Of a DNA stretch of 16,535 bases, positions 1-6,788 are shown one piece after another. Source of the DNA: JABACD01 sp047639675 (GTDB taxonomy: Bacteria; Planctomycetota; UBA1135; GCA-002686595); assembly GCA_047639675.1 (NCBI GenBank), contig JBLIOI010000108.1, positions 1 through 16,535 on the forward strand, read 5' to 3'. Both the position numbers and the translations under genes were made by a program. The stretch's first letter is position 1. The number at the start of each line of letters is the position of its first letter. The notes below the pieces were generated by a model that saw only the letters and a list, made by a program, of their open reading frames with translations, did not search any database and was not told the origin of the DNA.

Positions 1-1633
1 CCCTTGTCAGGTCTCCGGAATTGTTTACCTCCCAATCCTTCTGGGGCGAGAGGCGTAGCCGTGCGCCGTTGGCTCCACCACGCTTGTCGCTGTCCCGGAA
101 AGTCGAGGCTGAGGCCCAGGCCGCTGTGACTAGCTGAGCTGTGGAAAGTCCTGAACCGAGGATCTGACTCTTGAGGGTGGCAATGTCCGCTTCGCCGATC
201 AATTTGTGGTCGACCGTGGGGATGGGATCCTGCCACAGCTGGGCCTCAGGAACCTGAGATCCAAGCAAGCGTGAAACGGGTCCCATGTCACGGTGCGTCA
301 GCTTGTACCAAGCTCTCGCAAAGGCAGCGTTGAACTCGTCGGGGTTCTCATGGAAGCGCTTTGAGATCGGGCCGTAGATTGGATCCAGCTTCAGAGCGAG
401 ATCCGTCGTGAGCATCATGGGGGCGTTCTTCTTCGAGGGGTCGTGCGCATCAGGCACGTTCATCCGACCTCCCCTTGGAGTCCATTGTTGGGCGCCAGCA
501 GGACTCTTCACCAACTCCCACTCGTAGCCGAAGAGGTTCGAGAAGAATCCGTTTGACCACTCGGTCGGGGTCGTGGTCCAGGCTCCTTCGAGGCCGCTGG
601 TGATCGTGTCGCCAGCCTTTCCGGATCCATAGGAGTTCTTCCAGCCGAGGCCCTGCTCCTCGAGGCTTGCTCCCTCGGGCGCAGGTCCAACTTGCCCTTC
701 CGGACTAGCGGCACCGTGGGATTTCCCAAGGGTGTGGCCGCCTGCGATGAGGGCCACAGTTTCCTCGTCATTCATCGCCATGCGGGCAAAGGTTTCACGG
801 ATGTCCTTGGCTGCCGCGAGCGGGTCCGGCACCCCGTTGGGTCCTTCCGGGTTCACATAGATCAGGCCCATTTGGACTGCGGCCAGCGGATCTTCAAGGT
901 CCCTGTCACCGGTGTAGCGTGCGTCTGCTAGCCACTTGCCTTCCGGACCCCAGTAGATGTCGTTTTGCGGTTCCCAGACATCTGCGCGACCTCCTGCAAA
1001 GCCCAGCGTCTCCAGGCCCGCTGATTCGAGGGCGCAATTTCCGGCGAGGACCATCAAGTCAGCCCAAGAAATCGTCTGGCCGTACTTCTGCTTGATGGGC
1101 CAAAGGAGTCGACGGGCCTTGTCGAGGTTGGCGTTATCAGGCCAACTGTTCAGGGGCGCAAATCGCTGCGTGCCATCCGATGATCCGCCGCGACCGTCGC
1201 CTACTCGATAGGTGCCTGCACTGTGCCAGGCCATCCGGATGAACAAGGGCCCGTAGTGGCCCCAGTCCGCAGGCCACCAATCCTGCGACGTGGTCATCAA
1301 CTCCGTGATGTCCTGCTTGAGAGCACTCATATCGATCGATTTGAACGCCACCGCGTAATCGAACTCGGTCCCCATTGGATTACTCAGGGTTGAGTTTTGA
1401 TGGAGGATGCTGAGATCCAATTGATTGGGCCACCAGTCACGGTTAGACATGGGATCAGACTTCGAAGCGGCCCCACTGTCGCCCATTACCGGGCACGTGC
1501 CGGCCGATTCGATGGCTGCTTTCATCTCAACGCTAGACCCGCTACTCGGTAAGTCGTGGGTGGAGACGCACGAGGCAGCACTCAGAGCTGCGGCTACAGC
1601 CAGTACACCAGCGAAGTTAGTTTTAGTGTTCAT
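1..1633 (-). CDS. katG: Catalase-peroxidase KatG with lipoprotein-type signal, 3' end cut by window edge
   Basis: Bifunctional haem catalase-peroxidase that removes hydrogen peroxide. About 544 N-terminal residues are visible; the rest lies beyond the left edge. Family features seen: CPVM near residue 47 and NRDWWPNQ near 64; distal triad R133, W136, H137 in RMAWHSAGTYR; Y259 in YVNPEGPNG and M285 in RMAMND, which with W136 would form the Trp-Tyr-Met adduct; proximal haem ligand H300 in GGHTLGKSHGA. The frame stays open through the second domain to the edge. The start at 1633 gives about 45 residues ahead of the usual KatG N-terminus: a lysine at 4, a hydrophobic stretch at 7-20 and AASC with Cys22. 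This looks like a lipoprotein signal (inference), so the enzyme may be periplasmic and lipid-anchored. The Shine-Dalgarno is poor. Most KatG proteins are cytoplasmic; E. coli O157 KatP is a known exported exception. Confidence 0.96.
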   Translation of the reverse strand, partial: MNTKTNFAGVLAVAAALSAASCVSTHDLPSSGSSVEMKAAIESAGTCPVMGDSGAASKSDPMSNRDWWPNQLDLSILHQNSTLSNPMGTEFDYAVAFKSIDMSALKQDITELMTTSQDWWPADWGHYGPLFIRMAWHSAGTYRVGDGRGGSSDGTQRFAPLNSWPDNANLDKARRLLWPIKQKYGQTISWADLMVLAGNCALESAGLETLGFAGGRADVWEPQNDIYWGPEGKWLADARYTGDRDLEDPLAAVQMGLIYVNPEGPNGVPDPLAAAKDIRETFARMAMNDEETVALIAGGHTLGKSHGAASPEGQVGPAPEGASLEEQGLGWKNSYGSGKAGDTITSGLEGAWTTTPTEWSNGFFSNLFGYEWELVKSPAGAQQWTPRGGRMNVPDAHDPSKKNAPMMLTTDLALKLDPIYGPISKRFHENPDEFNAAFARAWYKLTHRDMGPVSRLLGSQVPEAQLWQDPIPTVDHKLIGEADIATLKSQILGSGLSTAQLVTAAWASASTFRDSDKRGGANGARLRLSPQKDWEVNNSGDLTR

Positions 1634-1807
1634 GGTTACTTGGGAGCAAGAGTGTGCCCCAGGAGTGCGATCGTTAGTTGTATGCCGCCGATTTGAACTC
1701 GGTGGAGGCTGCCTTCGGTCGCGAAATTTAGGTAGATGGATTGCGAATCTGCGGGTTAGAGCTACCTGGTCGCAAGAGATCTTCGTCCAAGGCTGCGCTC
1801 TTATCCA

Positions 1808-1844
1808 ATCGAAAATTCCGATGGATCTGATAGGGCCTGCCTAT
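1808..1844 (-). promoter_or_regulatory. OxyR-like four-part dyad upstream of katG
   Basis: The plus strand reads ATCG-N7-CGAT-N7-ATAG-N7-CTAT. This has the spacing of the known OxyR site (ATAG-N7-CTAT-N7-ATAG-N7-CTAT), with 14 of 16 core bases matching. The right half is a perfect ATAG-N7-CTAT; the left half is a dyad with one change in each arm. It lies about 165-175 bp upstream of the katG start, in the only intergenic region that can hold the katG promoter. The consensus T and A inside each half are not conserved, and I see no clear -10/-35 pair next to it. Whether the organism has OxyR is not visible here. Confidence 0.45.
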
Positions 1845-2182
1845 CTTGCCGGATGCGATGCGCTCAGAACGCATTCTGCCGAGCCCTTGTGGTCTATTCT
1901 TGGGCCTCATTCAAACAGTTTAAGCCGTGGCGTTACCTCGAACTGTAAGATTTCTGCGTTGAGTGCTAGTTGCGCAATGATGCATGCACTGGCTGCGAGG
2001 CGGGAATGATGTTTCTCCGCTACGGCGATCGGGCACTCCAGTTGCCCGATGGTGGGGAGTGTCGCGTGGGCAGCTCTTCACGCCGCATTGGTGTGACGAT
2101 TGGCTGCTCGCTGGTAGCGCAGTATCAGGTCTTGCGCAAGCGGATGAATAGAAGCCAGACACTGACCGATAGAACTCAGTCG

Positions 2183-2223
2183 AAAAAAAAGATCGCGGCG
2201 AGTCGATCAAGTCGACTCGCCGC
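2183..2223 (-). terminator. Strong Rho-independent terminator, minus strand
   Basis: A perfect 12-bp inverted repeat (GCGGCGAGTCGA at 2195-2206 with TCGACTCGCCGC at 2212-2223) has a 5-nt loop. On the minus strand it is followed, after 4 nt, by eight T (A run at 2183-2190). It would stop transcripts coming from the porin side before katG. It lies about 315 nt past the stop of the first porin, so the porin message would carry a long 3' tail or a separate RNA ends here. Confidence 0.85.
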
Positions 2224-2269
2224 AAATTTCGTTGCCGTAGACAAGTACAGGTGAACCGTCTATGGAAAC

Positions 2270-2465
2270 CAGGGGGCAGGGTGGCTTAGCCATTTGTCGC
2301 CGCGCAAGCCCTTGCCCCTGATTCGATTCTCAGCTAATGCCTCCAAAGCGGCGGGGCCTGAGTTCGTTCAGGGGCCTGTTGGGTTTATGACTAGTGTCGA
2401 TTTTGATCACCTCCTATTAGCTGGATGAAACTCCCGTACGTATGGCTTGCTCTGGGGCGGGAGTT
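2270..2465 (-). other. Hairpin-rich tail between porin stop and terminator: structured 3' UTR or small RNA
   Basis: Three inverted repeats lie between the porin stop and the terminator. AACTCCCG at 2429-2436 pairs with CGGGAGTT at 2458-2465. CCTGA at 2357-2361 pairs with TCAGG at 2368-2372, with flanking GG/CC. An imperfect stem of about 13 bp joins 2270-2286 and 2306-2320. With the terminator at 2183-2223 this gives a transcript tail of about 300 nt with four hairpins. I found no good promoter inside it, so a processed 3' UTR fits better than an independent RNA. Function unknown. Confidence 0.35.
2330..2415 (-). other. Near-perfect extended Shine-Dalgarno with a 23-codon frame and no normal start codon
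   Basis: The minus strand at 2415-2404 reads AGGAGGTGATCA, which can pair over about 11 bases with the usual 3' end of 16S rRNA (GATCACCTCCT). Eight nucleotides after AGGAGG is an ATC codon at 2401, opening a frame of 23 codons that ends at TGA 2330-2332. No ATG, GTG or TTG lies at a usable distance. It may be a tiny ORF with a rare AUC start, a ribosome-binding decoy or chance. The peptide is basic, proline-rich and not recognisable. Confidence 0.2.
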
Positions 2466-2537
2466 CCGAGGCCCCGGTGAGCTACTTGATTCAGTCTACA
2501 CAAGTTGGTGTATCTCGCCACCCCCCGAATTTTCCCC

Positions 2538-3629
2538 TTAGAACGAGAGAGTTACACCTAAAGCGGCGAGAAGGTCGTGTTGGCCGTCCGAATTGCCGCC
2601 TTTGTGCGCTGCAGCTATGTTGAACTGCCACTTGATGGCGTGGCCCTCGATGTAGCGATTGATGCCCGCGCTGAATGTTCTACGCTCGAAATCAAGCGGT
2701 GCTGATGCATCGTCGAAGTTTTCGTAGCGCAGGGCTACTTCGTACTTATCTGGTACGAGCATGTAACTCGTCGTCAGGCTCCAAGGGGAGGTGTCACCGC
2801 GTTGTTCCATGTCGGGGATCAGAGTGTACCCGCTGCCGTACTTGACCCATTCGGCTTGCGCGCTGAAACGGCCGGTGACCAGGTTGGCCTCGAAGGCTAC
2901 CGCAGTGCCATGGCTGGCTGTGTCGTCGTCAGAGACGCCCGCGCCCACTGTTAGACTCGTTGAGCCGTCCGAGCCAAAAGCACCTTCGTAGGACTTTTCG
3001 GCCTCACCCATGACGTTGAGGCTGGTGTGCAGGGTGGTGAGTTGGCGCTCAGCGACTCCATTCTGCCCGTTTTGCACGGAGAGGCGCCAGTGGAAGCGAC
3101 CATGATCGCCGTTGAACATCCCGCCTGTGTCTCTCTGCGAATAGAAGATGCCGTTGCGCGTGCGCGCGATGAAAAGCGTTTCGTTGGCTTCGACCATGCC
3201 CGAGCGCAGGAGCGGGATCTTGAACTTACCCAGGGTGAAGTTGAACTGTTCTCCCAAGTTCGTGCTCACCCATGCGTCTTCCATCTGCAGTTTGCCCGAT
3301 GCGAGGTCGACCGTTAACCGATAGTTGTAGTCGGATAGGTTGCCAACCAAGTTGACGCGCAGATTGTCGAGGTGCATGGCGCCGGAGTTGGTGACGTCTT
3401 GGTAGAAGACGTTGCCGCGTACATAGCCCCAGATCTCAGCGGAAGACTCGTTGGTTCCGAGCGTTAGCTGTTCGAAGCTCTGCAGTTCGAGGTCGAGTGC
3501 GGCCCACTCGTCGGTCTCTTCTTCCGCAAAGGATTCAATTTCGAGCTCGCCCTCTTCTTGCCAGGCGAAGCTGGTGGGGGCGGCCCATGCGATAAGCGTA
3601 AACGCGATAGCTGTGCTGTGCAGTTTCAT
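2538..3629 (-). CDS. OprO/OprP-family outer-membrane porin (first of a tandem pair)
   Basis: A predicted 363-residue outer-membrane beta-barrel of the phosphate/polyphosphate-porin (OprO/P) superfamily. I chose ATG 3629 rather than the upstream frame opening because it starts a clear Sec signal: MKL, a hydrophobic core, and cleavage after SFA near residue 22. The mature N-terminus is very acidic and holds an EW-LD-EL segment shared with the neighbouring porin. Strands alternate polar and aromatic residues, and the chain ends in LSF, the terminal Phe typical of Bam substrates. Shared signatures with the neighbour include YEVALRY, NRYIEGHAIKWQFNI and RDTGG. The substrate cannot be read from sequence; family membership does not prove phosphate. 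No strong Shine-Dalgarno. A terminator hairpin sits only about 35 bp upstream. Confidence 0.85.
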   Translation of the reverse strand: MKLHSTAIAFTLIAWAAPTSFAWQEEGELEIESFAEEETDEWAALDLELQSFEQLTLGTNESSAEIWGYVRGNVFYQDVTNSGAMHLDNLRVNLVGNLSDYNYRLTVDLASGKLQMEDAWVSTNLGEQFNFTLGKFKIPLLRSGMVEANETLFIARTRNGIFYSQRDTGGMFNGDHGRFHWRLSVQNGQNGVAERQLTTLHTSLNVMGEAEKSYEGAFGSDGSTSLTVGAGVSDDDTASHGTAVAFEANLVTGRFSAQAEWVKYGSGYTLIPDMEQRGDTSPWSLTTSYMLVPDKYEVALRYENFDDASAPLDFERRTFSAGINRYIEGHAIKWQFNIAAAHKGGNSDGQHDLLAALGVTLSF

Positions 3630-3663
3630 TGTAATGATCCGTGTATCTGGTGAGCCTTCACTT

Positions 3664-3704
3664 AAAAAGAGAGCAGGGCCCCGCGTCGCGCGCGGGGCCC
3701 TGCT
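3664..3704 (-). terminator. Very strong terminator hairpin between the two porin genes
   Basis: A perfect 14-bp GC-rich inverted repeat (AGCAGGGCCCCGCG at 3672-3685 with CGCGGGGCCCTGCT at 3691-3704) has a 5-nt loop. On the minus strand it is followed by CTCTTTTTAAG. It ends transcription of the second porin (3762-4925). Only 34 bp separate it from the first porin's start codon, too little for an ordinary separate promoter, so the first porin probably depends on read-through. Confidence 0.9.
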
Positions 3705-3761
3705 TTGTGCTTGAGACTTGCCCGCGACGCGCACGGGCAGGTGCTCTGCTAGGTGGGTTTC

Positions 3762-4925
3762 TTAGAAGCCGAGTGCGACGCCAACAGCGAGGGTGCTGTT
3801 TTCGTTCGCAGTGTTATCACTGCTTCCGCCGCCGATGTTGAGCTGCCACTTGATGTCGTGACCCGAGACGTAGCGGTTGACGCCGAAGATGTACTTCGTC
3901 GTGTTAGCCGCGTCGTCCCAATCGTCGTAACGGAAGGCAACTTCGTAGTTCTCGCCGAACAGGTAGCCGAGGCCAAGGCTGTAGGGAGTGGCTTCGACGC
4001 CACTTACGTTGGCGTCCTTGTCTTGGTCAATCATTTCACCGAAGACGGAGAAGCCGCCGCTGGTGAGGTTGGCGAAGACGGCGAGTTGGGCCGCTTCGCG
4101 GCTCGAGCCGAGAACGTTCACACTACCAGTACCGTCACCACCAGCAAGCTGGTCGGTTTGGGCGTTGTGATCAGAACCATCGTCAGCGAAGGTCAAGCCA
4201 ACGTTGAGGTTGGTTCCCTCTGCTGCATTGAGTGCGCCTTCGTTGCCCGAAGAGGTTCCCATGATGTCGATGTTGACGTGGCCACTGTAGGCGAAGTCGT
4301 CGTTCATGCCGCTAGCGCCGTTTTGGAAGGTGACCTCCCAGTTGAGACGCGAGAAGTTACCGTCGAACGCAAATCCCGTATCGCGGGATGAGTTCATTGC
4401 TCCAAGGTAACTACGGTCGATGAACAGCGTTTGGTTACGCTGGACAGTAGAACTCGCAGTTACATTTCGGCGAAAGGCACCTACCTTCATGCCGACGCCT
4501 TCTGCAATCGCTACGTGGACGTACGCATCGGTGAGTCCACCAAGGCCTTCCTGCGTGGTGAAGGCTGAGGTGCCATCGAAGGTCTTGTTGACCGCAATGC
4601 CCTGGGGGGCATAGAGCTCACCGGTGTCGGTGAAGTTCCAGCCAAGGACGAAACTGTAGTTGTCGTTGACCGAGCCGCTGAGGTTGACAGCAGCACTGTG
4701 GACACCGGTTCCGAGCGTATCTTCGTTCGGGGGATCCATGCTTTCGGATGAGATGGCGCCGATGATCCAACCGGATACATTGAGACCGTCTTGGTGATCC
4801 TGAGCTAGCGGCGCGTTGTTAAGCGCTGCGAGTTCACGATCGAGCTCCGGCCATTCGGTATCGTTGGCGAAGCTGGTCGCGCCGACCAAAGATGTGGCCA
4901 GGGCGGAAAAAACAAACTTGTTCAT
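3762..4925 (-). CDS. OprO/OprP-family outer-membrane porin (second of a tandem pair)
   Basis: A predicted 387-residue outer-membrane porin paralogous to the gene at 2538-3629. The start at 4925 begins a standard signal peptide (MNK, hydrophobic run, cleavage after SFA near residue 20). A GGAG lies about 10 nt upstream, better than for most genes here. The mature protein opens with the same EW-LD-EL segment as its neighbour, continues as barrel-like alternating strands, has SRDTGFAF and YEVAFRYDDWDD, and ends NRYVSGHDIKWQLNI followed by VALGF with a terminal Phe. Loops rich in Gly, Ser and Asn differ most between the copies. It is transcriptionally upstream of the other porin and probably the better expressed, given the terminator just after its stop. 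Substrate unknown. Confidence 0.85.
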   Translation of the reverse strand: MNKFVFSALATSLVGATSFANDTEWPELDRELAALNNAPLAQDHQDGLNVSGWIIGAISSESMDPPNEDTLGTGVHSAAVNLSGSVNDNYSFVLGWNFTDTGELYAPQGIAVNKTFDGTSAFTTQEGLGGLTDAYVHVAIAEGVGMKVGAFRRNVTASSTVQRNQTLFIDRSYLGAMNSSRDTGFAFDGNFSRLNWEVTFQNGASGMNDDFAYSGHVNIDIMGTSSGNEGALNAAEGTNLNVGLTFADDGSDHNAQTDQLAGGDGTGSVNVLGSSREAAQLAVFANLTSGGFSVFGEMIDQDKDANVSGVEATPYSLGLGYLFGENYEVAFRYDDWDDAANTTKYIFGVNRYVSGHDIKWQLNIGGGSSDNTANENSTLAVGVALGF

Positions 4926-5469
4926 TGGGTATGCACTCCAAAGAGAAAAGGGACCGCTGAGTGAATTTGGGATGGGGAATAGGTGCGGCACAGGGTGCCG
5001 CCTCATTGCGTCCAGCAAAAGAGTTGGCCGCAGGATTTCACTAAGAGACCGAATGGACAATCGGCGGTGAATCTGCGGACGCGTCCCTGAATCCAGATTG
5101 CTTCCATGGAAGCTACGTAAGCTGTTTCTTTAAAACGACTTAGCGTCTGCGCTGTCCGTTCCGGAGCGCTCGTGGAAAGCGCTTGGCGCGCGAGGTTGAG
5201 GCTAGAGCCGCTGTAGCCTCCATCGTTGTAAGTCCTTGCTCAGTAAATGTTTAGAGCATTATAAGGGTCCAGCGAAAGCGGTCCCATCTGTGCCTTGAGG
5301 CTCGCCACTAGCTTGAGGGCAATTCGTCAATTCCGTCTCCAGGGGGCTCGTTTGGGGCAAGTTTTGCCTGCCATTCCCACCCGTGGTCCAAGATTGCCGT
5401 CGATTTGCGGCCATATCATCGGACCGCGGTGTCAAGGGGGCGCCTGGGGCGCGCCGCGATGCTCGCCCT
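4926..5469. other. Porin upstream region, about 540 bp, no gene seen
   Basis: No convincing ORF. The region contains a candidate TATAAT (5258-5263, minus) and small dyads: GAGGCTA 5198-5204 with TAGCCTC 5214-5220, and two AGCGCT copies around 5165-5182. It should hold the porin promoter and the end of the transcript from 5470. No clear terminator for that transcript was found. Confidence 0.5.
5258..5263 (-). promoter_or_regulatory. Candidate -10 element for the porin transcript
   Basis: The minus strand reads a perfect TATAAT at 5263-5258. The hexamer 17 bp upstream (TGGGAC) matches the -35 consensus poorly, so activation or another sigma factor would be needed. Use of this site would give a leader of about 325 nt before the porin ATG at 4925. 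No Pho box is recognisable. Confidence 0.3.
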
Positions 5470-5904
5470 CTACTCTCGCTCGAGGTAGGGCAAGAGTCGT
5501 TCGTCCGCGGAGGCGATCTGTTCTAGGAGACTCTCAGGCACGGTGCTGCGGAGGAGTTCCATGGCTTGGAGGCGCAGCTCCAGTCGTTCGCGGGCAGCGA
5601 CGGTGTACTTGAAGTCATAGATCGGCATCTCGAGGAACTTCGGGTCTACGCTGGCAACGTGTTCCGCGACCGCGAGTGCGAGTTCCGACTCGAGCGCTTC
5701 TGTCCAACGCTCCTCGTGGGGCTCTGCCGCTTCGAGGATCTCGCTAGAGAGGAGCGCTGCCTCGGGCTCACCATCAGACTCCTTCACCCGACCGAGGGCC
5801 AAGAGGGCCACCCGCACCAGCTGGCGGTCCGGGATCTCCTTGGACTTGGAGCGGCGCTTCAGTTCCTCGATAACGTCCTTAATGTCTTGGCTCGGATCGT
5901 TCAT
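5470..5904 (-). CDS. Hypothetical all-helical acidic protein, downstream of arfB
   Basis: A 144-residue soluble protein with no signal peptide or membrane segment. It is rich in Glu, Leu, Ala and Arg and looks helical throughout, with a stretch near residues 59-84 that could form an amphipathic or coiled helix. I recognise no domain. Its ATG overlaps the arfB stop by 4 bp (TCAT at 5901-5904 on the plus strand), so the two are translationally coupled and in one operon. Context suggests a link to translation or ribosome rescue, but that is inference only. Coding potential is supported by the overlap and clean frame. Confidence 0.7.
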   Translation of the reverse strand: MNDPSQDIKDVIEELKRRSKSKEIPDRQLVRVALLALGRVKESDGEPEAALLSSEILEAAEPHEERWTEALESELALAVAEHVASVDPKFLEMPIYDFKYTVAARERLELRLQAMELLRSTVPESLLEQIASADERLLPYLERE

Positions 5905-6323
5905 TCGAACTTCTTCCCTCTGTCGCGCTTGAGTGACGAGCGCTGGTTCTTGGAGTCAAGGCGGCGACGTTGGGAGCCGCGGGTCGGTTTGGTGGCCTTG
6001 CGATGCTTGACGATTGCGAGACCGTCGCGAATTAGATCCGCCATGCGTTCGCGGGCATCTTCGATATTACGGGCTTGCTCGCGATGACTTGAGGCGTGGA
6101 TGATGAGGTCACCGATGCCGACCACCTTGGCTCGCAGGCGTAGAAGGAGTTGGGAGCGTTGGACAGCACTCAGGGCCTTGCTGTGCCGAATCGAGAAGCG
6201 CAATACCGCCTTTGAGTTGACCTTGTTGACGTTTTGACCACCTGGCCCGCCTGAACGAGCAAAGGTCAGTTCCATCTCATCGGGCGGAATCGTCAGGCGA
6301 TTCGTGATGTCCAGGGGCTCCAC
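5901..6323 (-). CDS. arfB: ArfB/YaeJ-type peptidyl-tRNA hydrolase (ribosome rescue)
   Basis: A 140-residue release-factor-like hydrolase that frees stalled ribosomes by cutting peptidyl-tRNA when no stop codon is present. The catalytic GGQ loop is at residues 28-30 within SGGPGGQNVNKVNSKA, the class I release-factor signature without the codon-recognition domains. The C-terminal third is strongly basic (KHRKATKPTR, RRRLDSKNQR, KRDRGKKFE), matching the tail known to enter the empty mRNA channel in ArfB. Length is the family's usual size. It lies 12 bp after the DUF971 gene and overlaps the next gene by 4 bp, indicating one operon behind tRNA-Phe. Confidence 0.93.
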   Translation of the reverse strand: MEPLDITNRLTIPPDEMELTFARSGGPGGQNVNKVNSKAVLRFSIRHSKALSAVQRSQLLLRLRAKVVGIGDLIIHASSHREQARNIEDARERMADLIRDGLAIVKHRKATKPTRGSQRRRLDSKNQRSSLKRDRGKKFE

Positions 6324-6335
6324 AAGGCGTTTCCG

Positions 6336-6638
6336 TTACTTGGCGTCGCCCAAACGGCGAAGCACAGGAAAGGTGAAGATGCCCGTTGAATGCCCATCAG
6401 AGAAGGTCATGGACAGAGCGTAGTTGCCGACGAGCTTCAGGTCGCTTTGCTCCATATCGTCCGAAACGCTATCGGGATCGTGGGTGCGCACACCGGTGGC
6501 TTCGCTGACGCACTGGGCGCAGGGGCAGACCTTGCGGAGGTCGGCGGCGGTAAAGGCGGAGGTGACTTCGTCACCCCACTGAATCGTGACCAGTCCCGGA
6601 ATACTCCGTTCGATCACCTTAGGCTGCGTGGAGAGCAT
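6336..6638 (-). CDS. DUF971 (GBBH-like N-terminal domain) protein
   Basis: A 100-residue protein that is nearly all one DUF971 domain, the small fold also found at the N-terminus of gamma-butyrobetaine hydroxylase. Seen: the strand pattern LVTIQWGDE, then LRKVCPCAQCV with three cysteines that could bind metal, then YALSMTFSDGHSTGIFTFPVLRRL, the usual closing motif. Stand-alone members have no firmly established role; links to iron-sulfur or cofactor metabolism have been suggested. The start is only 24 nt after the CCA end of tRNA-Phe with no promoter or Shine-Dalgarno between, so it is probably translated from the processed tRNA co-transcript. Confidence 0.88.
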   Translation of the reverse strand: MLSTQPKVIERSIPGLVTIQWGDEVTSAFTAADLRKVCPCAQCVSEATGVRTHDPDSVSDDMEQSDLKLVGNYALSMTFSDGHSTGIFTFPVLRRLGDAK

Positions 6639-6662
6639 GGCTCGGAGGAGTCAGAGGTGGGC

Positions 6663-6738
6663 TGGTGGGAAGGACCGGACTTGAACCGGTGACCCCTTGA
6701 TTTTCAGTCAAGTGCTCTACCAACTGAGCTACCCTCCC
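6663..6738 (-). tRNA. tRNA-Phe (GAA), CCA encoded
   Basis: 76 nt including CCA. The acceptor stem GGGAGGG pairs with CCTTCCC (one G-U). The D-arm has GCTC..GAGC. The anticodon stem CTTGA/TCAAG carries loop CTGAAAA with anticodon GAA. The T-arm is CCGGTTCAAGTCCGG with discriminator A and an encoded CCA (TGG at 6663-6665 on the plus strand). Confidence 0.98.
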
Positions 6739-6788
6739 AAGTGGCGCTGACTGCTCTTGCGAACATCGACGCACACCGTAGACCGCGA

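Larger units (their letters stand above)
1634..2537. other. About 900 bp without a convincing gene between katG and the first porin
   Basis: Open frames of 60-194 codons exist on both strands, but none has a recognisable motif or sensible composition. The longest simply runs antisense out of the katG start. The katG-proximal half (1634-2180) holds the OxyR-like dyad and presumably the katG promoter. The porin-proximal half (2183-2465) holds a strong minus-strand terminator and several hairpins. I see no tRNA, insertion sequence or direct repeat. Confidence 0.6.

Noticed and set aside
1681..1710. tRNA T-arm-like sequence (GTTCAAATC with GCCTCCACC nearby, minus strand), as in a tRNA or tmRNA end
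   Set aside because: The T-stem does not pair and the order of elements is reversed relative to a tmRNA 3' end; no acceptor or anticodon arm.
1425..2009. 194-codon plus-strand frame crossing the katG start
   Set aside because: Its first third is antisense to well-supported katG coding sequence, and the rest has no recognisable motif.
1920..2254. Overlapping 101-codon (minus) and 94-codon (plus) frames
   Set aside because: Low-complexity, arginine/serine-rich composition, no start context, and one runs through the terminator hairpin.
2404..2415. Plus-strand TGATCACCTCCT as a 16S rRNA 3' end fragment
   Set aside because: Similarity stops at about 11 bases; no upstream helix 45 sequence is present. 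Better read as a minus-strand Shine-Dalgarno-like site or chance.
3753..4391. 212-codon plus-strand frame inside the second porin
   Set aside because: Antisense shadow of a clear porin gene with signal peptide and terminal Phe; valine/alanine-rich composition is typical of such shadows.
5198..5220. Inverted repeat GAGGCTA/TAGCCTC as a terminator
   Set aside because: Only 7 bp with a 9-nt loop and no T run on either side.
5061..5300. Pho box upstream of the porins, as expected for phosphate porins
   Set aside because: No pair of CTGTCAT-like direct repeats with the right spacing was found.
5295..5612. 105-codon plus-strand frame
   Set aside because: Overlaps the 3' end of the coupled gene at 5470-5904 and has no recognisable feature.
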